A DNA stretch of 64,000 nucleotides, from contig JAEWIF010000073.1 in assembly GCA_023387335.1 (NCBI GenBank), positions 29,981 through 93,980 of the forward strand, in the 5' to 3' direction. The notes under the pieces were generated by a model. The model was not told the DNA's origin. It saw only the letters and a program-made list of their open reading frames with translations, and ran no database searches. Source of the stretch: Pseudomonadota bacterium. Its GTDB lineage: Bacteria; Pseudomonadota; Gammaproteobacteria; Burkholderiales; Burkholderiaceae_C. A program made the translations under genes and the position numbers. Below are positions 9,401-16,322 of this stretch, piece by piece (position 1 is the first letter of the stretch; each line of letters starts with the position of its first letter).

Positions 9401-10786
9401 ATCCTGCGCAGCCGCCTCGACGCGCTGGGCCCGGTCACCGCCGAATCGCTGGGCGCGCCGCTGGGCCTGCGGGGCAACGCGGTGCTCACCGCCTTGCTGC
9501 AGCTCGAGGCCGAAGGCGCCGTGATGCGCGGCGCCTTCACCGCGCCCGGCGCGGCGCAGTGGTGCGATCGCCGCCTGCTCGCCCGCATCCACCGCGCGAC
9601 GCGCGACAAGCTGCGCGCCGAGATCCAGCCGGTGCCGCCCGCGCAGTTCATGCGGTTCCTGTTCCGCTGGCACCAGCTGGCCGGCAGCGAGGGCGACGAG
9701 CGCCGGCAAGGCGAAGGCGGCCTGGCCGACGTGCTGCGGCAGCTCGAAGGCCATGCCGCACCGGCCACCGCCTGGGAGGAAGACCTGCTGCCCTCGCGCG
9801 TGAGCGACTACCTGCCGCACATGCTGGACAAGCTGTGCGCCGTGGGCCGCGTCGCTTGGTGGCGCCCGGCGGAAGGCGGCGAGGCCACGGGCCGCAAGTC
9901 GGGACCGATCCGCGGCACGCCCGTGATGCTGTGCGAGCGCGACGCGATGGCGCACTGGCAGCTGGCGGCCGGCGCGGCGCCGGTGGACGAATCGGCGCTG
10001 TCCGGCCGTGGCCGGCTGGTGCTGGAACTGCTGCGCGAACACGGCGCCAGCTTCTTCGCCGACCTGCAGCGCGACGCTCGCCTGCTGGGCGCGCAGGTCG
10101 AGCAGGCCTTGGCGGAACTGGTCGCGCACGGGTTGGTCACCTGCGATTCGTTCGTCGGCTTGCGGACGCTGGTGATGCCTTCCGACAAGCGCAACAAGCT
10201 GCGCCGGAGGAACCGCGACCCGATCGACGATGCCGGCCGCTGGTCGCTGACCCGCAGGCCCCGGCCGGTCGAAGCGAACGCAGGCGCGCTGGCCGCGCCC
10301 CACGTCGAGCACATCGCGCGCGTGCTGCTGCGCCGCTACGGCGTGGTGTTCCGCAAGCTGCTGGAGCGCGAGGACGGCCTGCCGACCTGGCGCGAACTGG
10401 TGTACGTGCTGCGCCGGCTGGAGGCGCGCGGCGAAGTGCGCGGCGGCCGCTTCGTCAGCGGCTTCTCGGGCGAGCAGTTCGCGCTGCCCGAGGCCGCGAC
10501 GGCGCTGCGCAAGACGGCGCGATCGCCCGGCCGCGAGCGCGTGGCCGTCTGCGCGGTCGATCCGCTGAACCTGGCCGGCATCCTCACGCCCGGCGACAAG
10601 CTGCCGCGCCTGCCGGGCAACCGCGTGCTGTTCGAAGGCGGCGTGCCGATCGCGGCGCAAAGCGGCGGCGACATCCGCTTCCTGCGCGAGCTGGAGCCCG
10701 CCGAGCAGTGGGAAGTGAAGAACCTGCTGATCCGCCGCGGCCGGCCCGCCAGCTACGTCGTGCCGCAGGCCGCCATGAACGGCTGA
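6500..10786 (+). CDS. lhr: Lhr family ATP-dependent helicase
   Basis: This is a 1,428-residue superfamily-2 helicase. Walker A is APTGSGKT (about residues 43-50), the DEAH-type motif is DELH within VIVDELHAVAGSKRGSH, a motif III-type GLSATVKPLEEMAKFL follows, and motif VI is QRVGRAGH. The long C-terminal half beyond residue 450 carries the winged-helix, beta-barrel and C-terminal Lhr domains, so this is the full-length bacterial Lhr rather than Lhr-Core. Lhr translocates 3' to 5' on single-stranded DNA and unwinds RNA:DNA hybrids, and is linked to DNA repair. The gene stands alone, 57 bases after the DUF1326 gene. Length is close to E. coli Lhr (about 1,540). Confidence 0.95.
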   Translation: MPPSPPFHPAVTAWLEGRFGRATDTQAQAWAVTSQRRHALIAAPTGSGKTLAAFLSAIDELVREGLDAGLTDEVHVLYVSPLKALSNDIRKNLEEPLAGIAAQLAAMGLPDIGMRAAVRTGDTPTAERDRMRRKPPHILVTTPESLYILLGSPSGRAMLRSVKSVIVDELHAVAGSKRGSHLMLSLERLEALCARPPVRIGLSATVKPLEEMAKFLLGDRDERMEIIDAGHVRRRDLAIEVPRSALGAVMATEVWDELYDRVAGLVHEHRTTLVFVNQRRTAERVARHLAERLGEEHVTAHHGSLSREHRLQAEQRLKQGELKALVATSSLELGIDIGDIDLVCQLGSPRGINAFLQRVGRAGHAIGAVPKGRLFPLAQDDLLECAALLHAVERGELDRIRAPLQPLDALAQHIVAETASRDWPLDELYDCLRRAHPYRGLDKRQFEQVVQMLADGYSTRRGRRGAYLHYDAVNRMLRARRGARLAAVTNAGVIPDQFDYDVVLLPEEHRVGTLNEDFAFESLPGDVFQLGNASYRIAKVETGKVMVEDAKGQPPTMPFWLGETLGRSDELCEAVSRLFDTADTLLADGVAACTRWLREDLHLPQAAAEQLALYLASARAALGALPSRKRIVFERFFDEVGDTHLVIHSPYGSRINKAWGLALRKRMCRKFNFELQASALEDSIVLSLGPSHSFALEEVRHWLKSATARDVLVQALLDAPLFGTRWRWNATASLAVRRMNGGRKVPPQFQRSDAEDLLTVVFPDQIACAENLVGDREIPDHPLVAQTLADCLTETMDADGFLALLARIESGEVEVITRDLPLPSPLSHAVLNARPYAFLDDGAAEERRTKAVRTQPVSEQLQTEQDVGRLDPQAIAQVREDAWPMIGNAEELHDALVVHGFLTREEAPFPEWVDALVEQRRITRLGELLVAAERLHELRAIFPDAVPSPAIEPVASQRPEPEDALREILRSRLDALGPVTAESLGAPLGLRGNAVLTALLQLEAEGAVMRGAFTAPGAAQWCDRRLLARIHRATRDKLRAEIQPVPPAQFMRFLFRWHQLAGSEGDERRQGEGGLADVLRQLEGHAAPATAWEEDLLPSRVSDYLPHMLDKLCAVGRVAWWRPAEGGEATGRKSGPIRGTPVMLCERDAMAHWQLAAGAAPVDESALSGRGRLVLELLREHGASFFADLQRDARLLGAQVEQALAELVAHGLVTCDSFVGLRTLVMPSDKRNKLRRRNRDPIDDAGRWSLTRRPRPVEANAGALAAPHVEHIARVLLRRYGVVFRKLLEREDGLPTWRELVYVLRRLEARGEVRGGRFVSGFSGEQFALPEAATALRKTARSPGRERVAVCAVDPLNLAGILTPGDKLPRLPGNRVLFEGGVPIAAQSGGDIRFLRELEPAEQWEVKNLLIRRGRPASYVVPQAAMNG

Positions 10787-10805
10787 GCGAAGGGCCGCGG
10801 CCGCT

Positions 10806-11018
10806 TCACTTCTTCGGGGACATGATCCCCATCATCAGGTCGGTATTGAGCTTGGCCATCTGCTGGACCAGCGACCACTGGCTGCTCATGATCTTCGTGA
10901 ACTCGGGGTTGGTCGGGCTGGCCTGGCCCGACATCGCCAGCTGCGCGGTGGACTGCGCGATCTTCTGCTGCTCGGCGAGGATCTGCTTCACGGCTTCGTT
11001 GTATTGATCCAGGGTCAT
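10806..11018 (-). CDS. Small hypothetical helical protein
   Basis: The 70-residue protein is rich in Gln, Lys and Met and predicted to be mostly helical (LDQYNEAVKQILAEQQKIAQ, then SSQWSLVQQMAKLNTDLMMG). There is no signal peptide. The ATG at 11018 is favoured because GGAG lies about six bases upstream; an in-frame ATG at 11030 would add four residues and has no clear site. The spacing of hydrophobic residues suggests an oligomeric bundle. No family was recognised. It converges with lhr and lies downstream of, and codirectional with, the GlxA-type regulator gene (54 bases away). Confidence 0.6.
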   Translation of the reverse strand: MTLDQYNEAVKQILAEQQKIAQSTAQLAMSGQASPTNPEFTKIMSSQWSLVQQMAKLNTDLMMGIMSPKK

Positions 11019-11072
11019 CAGTGGCTCCATTCGCGGGACCGCCCGCTGCCTGATCTTAGGCCGGAGCCTGCC

Positions 11073-12191
11073 TCAATAGGGGCGAAGCGAGCCCGGTTGC
11101 GAGGCGCCTGCCGAACGGATCGGCAGCTGAACCGCAGGCGCTTCCGGCACTTCCGCGATACGGCGAAGCTGCTGGCTCAGTTCGCCGAAGCGGCGACGGT
11201 ACTGGGCCGGCGTGAGCTGCACCTTGCGCCGGAACAGCCGGTTGAAGAAGCTGGCGTCCTGGTAGCCCACCTCGGTGGCGATCGCCTCGACCGGCATGTC
11301 GCCGGACTCCAGCAACTGCTTGGATTCCTCCAGCCGGAGCGTGTGGATGTACTCGAGCGGGCTCATGCCGGTGGCCTCCGTGAACCTGCGCTTGAACGTG
11401 CGCTCCGGCAGGCCTGAGAGCGCCACGAGCCGCGACACGGGCGATTCGGCGCGGTAGTTCGACGCGGCCCACACCTGGCAACGGGCCACCAGCGTGTCCT
11501 GGGCGACCTTGGGGCCCCGCACCAGCGACGAGTAGGCGACCGCGCTCACGTCGCTGCTGCCCAGCAGGTACACGCGCGCCACCCGCATCGCATCCTGCGG
11601 CGAGGCGAACCGCGCGATCACCGCGAGCGCGAGCATGTACCAGGCGATCCCGCTGCCGGCCAGCATCAGGCGCCGGTCGGGCCCCGTCACCACGAGGGAG
11701 CGCTCGGCCGCCCAGCGCGTGCGTGGGTGGTCGCGCGAGAGGGAGTCGCAGTAGGCCCAGTGCGAAGTGCCCTCGTAGCCGTCCAGCAGGTCCGTCCCGG
11801 CGAGCAGCAGCGCGCCGGAACAGCTCGAGCACAGCGTCGCCCCGCCGTCCCAGGCCTGGCGCAGGTAGTCCAGCTCGGGACCGTAGCGCTCGCAGACGTC
11901 GGTGCCGGGCATCTCGAGCAGGTCCGTGACGGCCACGATGTCGGGCCGGGGGCAGCTCTGGAAGCTGGCATCGGGCGTGATGCGCACGCCGTTCGCGGCC
12001 ACGAAAGGCTGTCCGTCGCGGGTGACCACGAGCGGCCGGAAGGGGGACTCGACCATCGGACCACCGTGCATCAACTGCCAGTCGCGGCGCGTGGCCGCCA
12101 GCAGGTCGAGGAAGCCGAGCACCGTGCCGGCGGTCGTTGCCGGGGTGCCGATCAGCGCGACCGTAAAGGCTTGGCGGCGTGCGTCTGGCAT
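11073..12191 (-). CDS. GlxA family transcriptional regulator (DJ-1/PfpI-like plus AraC domains)
   Basis: The protein has about 372 residues. The N-terminal half is a DJ-1/PfpI (type 1 glutamine amidotransferase-like) fold, with TLCSSCSGALLLAGTDLLDG and TSHW at the nucleophile-elbow region. The C-terminal half is an AraC DNA-binding domain with two helix-turn-helix units, ending in VGYQDASFFNRLFRRKVQ and LTPAQYRRRFG. Such regulators control nitrogen-compound or stress genes and sense small ligands. The ATG at 12191 gives an N-terminus like the family; an in-frame GTG at 12230 would add 13 residues but lacks a properly spaced ribosome site. It is divergent from the TTC38-like gene, its most likely target. 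Confidence 0.85.
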   Translation of the reverse strand: MPDARRQAFTVALIGTPATTAGTVLGFLDLLAATRRDWQLMHGGPMVESPFRPLVVTRDGQPFVAANGVRITPDASFQSCPRPDIVAVTDLLEMPGTDVCERYGPELDYLRQAWDGGATLCSSCSGALLLAGTDLLDGYEGTSHWAYCDSLSRDHPRTRWAAERSLVVTGPDRRLMLAGSGIAWYMLALAVIARFASPQDAMRVARVYLLGSSDVSAVAYSSLVRGPKVAQDTLVARCQVWAASNYRAESPVSRLVALSGLPERTFKRRFTEATGMSPLEYIHTLRLEESKQLLESGDMPVEAIATEVGYQDASFFNRLFRRKVQLTPAQYRRRFGELSQQLRRIAEVPEAPAVQLPIRSAGASQPGSLRPY

Positions 12192-12196
12192 GTTTG

Positions 12197-12213
12197 ACGT
12201 GCTTGTTGCACGT
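12197..12213. promoter_or_regulatory. Inverted repeat between divergent genes (possible operator)
   Basis: ACGTGC-TTGTT-GCACGT is a perfect dyad with six-base arms and a five-base spacer. It lies six bases upstream of the chosen GlxA-type start and about 70 bases before the TPR protein gene. It could be an operator for either divergent gene. If the regulator instead starts at the GTG at 12230, the dyad would be coding. Confidence 0.35.
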
Positions 12214-12280
12214 ATCACTTTAGCGGTCACCCCTGGTTGAGCAGCAAACTTTCGTCACTCGTTCTGACTGGAGTTTGAAA

Positions 12281-13609
12281 ATGGAAGTTCAAGATTCTTC
12301 GGGTCTGGCTGTCACGGCGGCGAATGCCGAAGCACTGTCCCACTACGAGGCCGCCGGCCACCAGCTCAGGTGCTACACGGGCGACCCCGTGGCCAGCGTC
12401 GACCAGGCCCTGAAGGCCAGCCCCGACATGCCCATGGCCCATGCCCTCAAGGCGTGGCTGCACCTGGTCGGCACGGAGCCGTCCGGCCTGCCCGTCGCCC
12501 ACGAGTGCTTGCGAGCGGGCAAGAACCTGAAGATGACGTTCCGCGAGCGCCGCCACTTCCGGGCCATCGAACTGGTGACCGAAAGCCGCTGGCGCGCCGC
12601 CGGCCGCGTGCTGGAGGAAGTGACGGCCGACCACCCGACCGACGTCCTGGCCTTGCAGGTCGGCCAGCTCATCGACTTCCTCGTCGGCGACTCGCGCATG
12701 CTGCGCGACCGCATCGCCCGCGTGCTCCCGGCGTGGAGCCCTTCCATCCCCGGCTACCACGCGGTGCTCGGCCTGTACGCCTTCGGCCTCGAGGAAACCG
12801 GCGACTACGCGCAGGCCGAGAAGTACGGCTGCAAGGCAGTCGAACTGGAGCCGCGCGACGGATGGGGCTGGCATGCCGTGGCCCACGTGATGGAGATGCA
12901 GAACCGCACGGCCGACGGCATCAGCTGGCTGGCCAACGGCGCCGACAGCTGGTCGCCGGAGAGCTTCTTCCAGGTGCACAACTGGTGGCACCTCGCGCTG
13001 TTCAACCTCGAGCAGGGGAACGTCGACGAAGTGCTGCGTCTGTTCGACGGCCCGATCTTCGGCCACCAGTCGCAGGTGATCCTCGACCTGGTCGACGCCT
13101 CGGCGCTCCTCTGGCGGCTGCACCTGCTGGGCGTGGACGTCGGCAACCGCTGGCAGCCGGTCGCGGACAAGTGGGAGGCCGTCGGATCGACCAGCGACTA
13201 CGCCTTCAACTCGTGGCACGCCATGATGGCCTTCGTCGGCGCCGGCCGCGAGCGCGCGCAGAAGGAAACGCTGCATGCGCTCAAGGTGGCCAGCGTGGGC
13301 TCGGGCGACTCGGCGCTCTTCGCCAGGGAATGCGGCCTGGACGCCGCCCAGGCCATCCGGGCGTTCGGCGCCAGCCGCCCCGGCGAAGCGCTGGACCTGC
13401 TGCGGCCCCTGCAGCACTACGCGCACCGCTTCGGCGGCAGCCACGCGCAGCGCGACCTCATCGACCTGACCATGATCGAAGCCGCCCTCCGTTGCGGCCA
13501 GCAGTCCCTCGCCGGCGCCTTCATCGCGGAACGTGCCGCGCGGCGTCCCCACAGCCCCGCGGTCAAACGTCTTTCCGCGCGGGTCGCTCCCGTTTCCGCA
13601 CAAGCCTGA
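12281..13609 (+). CDS. TTC38-like tetratricopeptide repeat protein
   Basis: The 442-residue soluble protein resembles the TTC38 family, a TPR superhelix found in bacteria and eukaryotes without a defined reaction. TPR-like units can be seen as repeated helical pairs, for example AHALKAWLHLVGTEPSGL, GYHAVLGLYAFGLEETGDY, and GWGWHAVAHVMEMQNRTADG. HNWWHLALFNLEQGN and FNSWHAMMAFVGAGR are His/Trp-rich signatures like those of this family. The ATG at 12281 has GGAG seven bases upstream. It is followed after 14 bases by a response regulator gene whose ribosome site abuts this stop codon, so both are probably one transcript. The divergent GlxA-type regulator may control it. Confidence 0.8.
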   Translation: MEVQDSSGLAVTAANAEALSHYEAAGHQLRCYTGDPVASVDQALKASPDMPMAHALKAWLHLVGTEPSGLPVAHECLRAGKNLKMTFRERRHFRAIELVTESRWRAAGRVLEEVTADHPTDVLALQVGQLIDFLVGDSRMLRDRIARVLPAWSPSIPGYHAVLGLYAFGLEETGDYAQAEKYGCKAVELEPRDGWGWHAVAHVMEMQNRTADGISWLANGADSWSPESFFQVHNWWHLALFNLEQGNVDEVLRLFDGPIFGHQSQVILDLVDASALLWRLHLLGVDVGNRWQPVADKWEAVGSTSDYAFNSWHAMMAFVGAGRERAQKETLHALKVASVGSGDSALFARECGLDAAQAIRAFGASRPGEALDLLRPLQHYAHRFGGSHAQRDLIDLTMIEAALRCGQQSLAGAFIAERAARRPHSPAVKRLSARVAPVSAQA

Positions 13610-13623
13610 GGAGGCCCATCGCC

Positions 13624-14316
13624 ATGCTGAGTTCGTCCCGCCCTTTCGACACCGATCCTTCGCGCCCGCAGCCGCCGGCCCGCGATCCTTCGACGCCGCG
13701 CCGCATCCTCCTGGTGGACGACCACGCCCTCGTGCGCATGTCCGTCGTGAGCCTGTGCTCCACCGTCTCCAAGGACCTTCAGGTGCTCGAAGCCACCTCG
13801 CTGGCCGCCGCGCTGAGCCTGTACGAGCGCCACGAGGACAGCATCGACCTCGTGCTGCTCGACCTCAACCTGCCGGACAGCAAGGGGTTCGCCGCCATCC
13901 AGATACTGAAGCGCCGCTTCCCGCGCAGCCGCATCGTGGTGCTGTCCGGCGCCTTCGACGACGCGGTGGCCGCCGAGGCCTGCGTGCTCGGCGCGGAGAA
14001 GTTCCTGCCCAAGGGGTCGGACCCGGCGGTCCTCACCGCCACGCTGACCGAGCTGGTGGAACCCGGCAACTACGGCAAGCCGGTGCGGGACATGCACGCG
14101 TCGAACGGCGGCTCGCGCCGCGGCTCGCCGTCCGCGGCCACCTCGCTGTCGCCGCGCGAAATCGAGATCCTCAACCTCGTGCTGCAGGGCAAGACCAACC
14201 AGGAGATCGTGGGTGCCACCGGACTGAAGCTGGGCACCGTGAAGAACTACATCTCGGGGTTGTTCGTGGTGTTCGGTGTCCCCTCGCGATCCAAGCTCGT
14301 GAGTCTCTTCGTCTGA
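13624..14316 (+). CDS. Orphan NarL/LuxR-type response regulator
   Basis: The 230-residue protein has a proline-rich leader of about 25 residues, a receiver domain (ILLVDDHALVR at 28-38, phosphoacceptor Asp80 in LVLLDLNLPDSKG, conserved Lys in FLPKGSD), and a C-terminal LuxR-type helix-turn-helix (LSPREIEILNLVLQGKTNQE to GTVKNYISGLF). It should bind DNA on phosphorylation. No histidine kinase lies next to it, so its partner is elsewhere. GAGGAGG before the ATG overlaps the end of the TPR protein gene. Transcription ends at a strong terminator 20 bases downstream. Confidence 0.9.
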   Translation: MLSSSRPFDTDPSRPQPPARDPSTPRRILLVDDHALVRMSVVSLCSTVSKDLQVLEATSLAAALSLYERHEDSIDLVLLDLNLPDSKGFAAIQILKRRFPRSRIVVLSGAFDDAVAAEACVLGAEKFLPKGSDPAVLTATLTELVEPGNYGKPVRDMHASNGGSRRGSPSAATSLSPREIEILNLVLQGKTNQEIVGATGLKLGTVKNYISGLFVVFGVPSRSKLVSLFV

Positions 14317-14335
14317 ATTCGGTCCGGTGGACTTT

Positions 14336-14364
14336 GGGCCGCGTTCGCGCGGCCCTTTTTTTTT
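14336..14364 (+). terminator. Rho-independent terminator
   Basis: GGGCCGCG-TTCG-CGCGGCCC forms a perfect eight-pair stem with a TTCG loop, followed by nine consecutive T residues. It lies just after the response regulator stop codon and two bases before the end of the convergent recD gene. Confidence 0.93.
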
Positions 14365-14366
14365 GC

Positions 14367-16322
14367 TCAGTGCAGCAGCAACCCGCCGCTGCGCCGCGTC
14401 GGCCGGAGCACCGCTTCCTCCAGCAGCGCGGCCGATCCCGCCACGGTGAACCAGCGGCGCGCGCGCGTGATGCCCGTGTAGACCAGCTCCCGCGTGAGCA
14501 CGCGCGAATCGCGCTCCGGCAGCAGCAGCGCCACGTGCTCGAACTCCGAGCCCTGCGACTTGTGCACCGTCATCGCGAACACCGTCTCCACCGACAGCAG
14601 ACGGCTGGGCAGCACCCAGCGCACGCCGCCTTCGCCGGAAGGGAAAGCCACGCGCAGCACCGGCCGGCCGTTCGGGCCCGGCAGCTCCAGCGCCAGGCCG
14701 ACGTCGCCGTTCATCAGGCCCAGCGAATAGTCGTTGCCGGTGACCATCACCGGCCGCCCGTCGTACCAGCCTTTCGATTCCGGGATCAGGCCCTCGCGGT
14801 GCAGCAGCAGCGCCACCCGCTCGTTCATGCGCTCCACGCCGTGGGGGCCGCGCCGCACGGCGCACAGCAGCTGGAAGCGCGAGTACGCGGAGAGAACGCG
14901 AGCCGCCCACGCATCGAAAGCGGCCTGGTCCGAATCGCCGGATGGACGCTCTTCGCGCACGACCTGCAGGTAGCTCCGCAACCCGGCACGGCCGTCGTCG
15001 GATCCGCCATCCAGCACCAGCGGCCGAAGCGCCGCGTCGCCGGCCAGCTCGCGCCAGGCCACGCCATCGCTGCCCTGCTCGCGCAACTGCCGCACGCGCG
15101 GCACGTCGCCGGCGTTCACCGCTTCGGCGAGCCGCCCGATGCCGCTCTCCGCATCGAAGCGATGGCTGCGGCGCAGCTTCACCACCGCCTGGTCGAGCGG
15201 CTCGCCGGCCGCATCGACCAGCGCGGCGGGCACGATCTCGCCCGTGGCCTCTTCCACCCAGCGCGCCGTCTCCGGCAGGAAATGCCCGTCGTCGGCGCGG
15301 CGGCACAGCTCGCCCAGCAGGCCGCCGGCTTCGACCGACGCCAGCTGATCCTTGTCACCGAGCAGCACCAGCCGCGCGTGCGCGGGCAGCGCGGCCACCA
15401 GCGCCGCCATCGCCTCCAGACCCACCATCGACGCTTCGTCGAGCACCAGCACGTCCAGCGGCAGCGGATGGTGCTCGTCGTGGCGGAAGCCGCCGCGCAG
15501 CGGTGAACCACCGAGCAGGCGGTGCACGGTCTCGACGCGTGAAGGGATGGCCGCGCGCAGCAGCTCCGGCGCGCCGAGCTCCGCGAGCGGCAGGCGATCC
15601 ACCGCGCTCGCGATCGATTCGTTCAGCCGCGCCGCCGCCTTGCCTGTGGGCGCGGCGAGCCGGATGCGCAACCGCCGCGCCGGCGCCAGGTGCTGCAGCA
15701 GCGCGAGCAGCTTCACGACGGTGGTGGTCTTGCCGGTGCCGGGCCCGCCGGTGACGACGGCGAAGCGCGAGCGCACGGCCAGCGCGCAGGCCACCTTCTG
15801 CCAGTCGGGCCCTTCGCCGTCGCCCTTGAAGAGCAGGTCCAGCGCCGGCCGCAGGCGCACGAGCGGCGGCCCTTCGTCCTGCGAGGAGAGTCGCGCCTCG
15901 ATGGCGCGCCGCACCGAGCGCTCGTGCCGCCAGTACCGGCGCAGGTACAGCCGCGTGCCGGCCAGCACCAGCGGCGTGGCGCCCTCGCCCGTGGCCACCA
16001 GCCGCTCGTCCTGCAGGGCCGCGAGCCAATCCTCCAGCGGCGTCGCCGCGACTTCGCGCAGCAGCACCTGCGCGGCTTCGGGCACGTCCTCGTCGTCGTC
16101 GGGCGGCAGCGCGAGCGTCTCCTTCGCATCGGCTGCCAGCGCCCCGAGGTCCAGGCACACATGGCCGCGGCCGAGCTGGTGGCTGGCCAATGCCGCCGCC
16201 AGCACGCCGCGCGCAGGGACATGCGGCGCTTCCGACGCAAGGAAGCCCGCGAACGCATGGTCCACCTCGCGCAGCCAGCCCGCGTCGACCCAGGCGCGCA
16301 GCGAGGCGAGCAGTTCCTTCAT
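14367..16322 (-). CDS. recD: Exodeoxyribonuclease V subunit alpha (RecD)
   Basis: This 651-residue subunit is the fast 5'-3' helicase motor of RecBCD, which processes double-strand DNA ends for recombination. It contains Walker A in VTGGPGTGKTTTVVKLLALL, the Walker B region VLVLDEASMVGLEAMAALV, LVLLGDKDQLASVEAGGLLG, and the C-terminal motif VYTGITRARRWFTV. The N-terminal domain that contacts RecC is present and the length is slightly above E. coli RecD (608). It overlaps recB by four bases and is the last gene of the recC-recB-recD operon. It converges on a terminator belonging to the opposite strand. Confidence 0.96.
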   Translation of the reverse strand: MKELLASLRAWVDAGWLREVDHAFAGFLASEAPHVPARGVLAAALASHQLGRGHVCLDLGALAADAKETLALPPDDDEDVPEAAQVLLREVAATPLEDWLAALQDERLVATGEGATPLVLAGTRLYLRRYWRHERSVRRAIEARLSSQDEGPPLVRLRPALDLLFKGDGEGPDWQKVACALAVRSRFAVVTGGPGTGKTTTVVKLLALLQHLAPARRLRIRLAAPTGKAAARLNESIASAVDRLPLAELGAPELLRAAIPSRVETVHRLLGGSPLRGGFRHDEHHPLPLDVLVLDEASMVGLEAMAALVAALPAHARLVLLGDKDQLASVEAGGLLGELCRRADDGHFLPETARWVEEATGEIVPAALVDAAGEPLDQAVVKLRRSHRFDAESGIGRLAEAVNAGDVPRVRQLREQGSDGVAWRELAGDAALRPLVLDGGSDDGRAGLRSYLQVVREERPSGDSDQAAFDAWAARVLSAYSRFQLLCAVRRGPHGVERMNERVALLLHREGLIPESKGWYDGRPVMVTGNDYSLGLMNGDVGLALELPGPNGRPVLRVAFPSGEGGVRWVLPSRLLSVETVFAMTVHKSQGSEFEHVALLLPERDSRVLTRELVYTGITRARRWFTVAGSAALLEEAVLRPTRRSGGLLLH

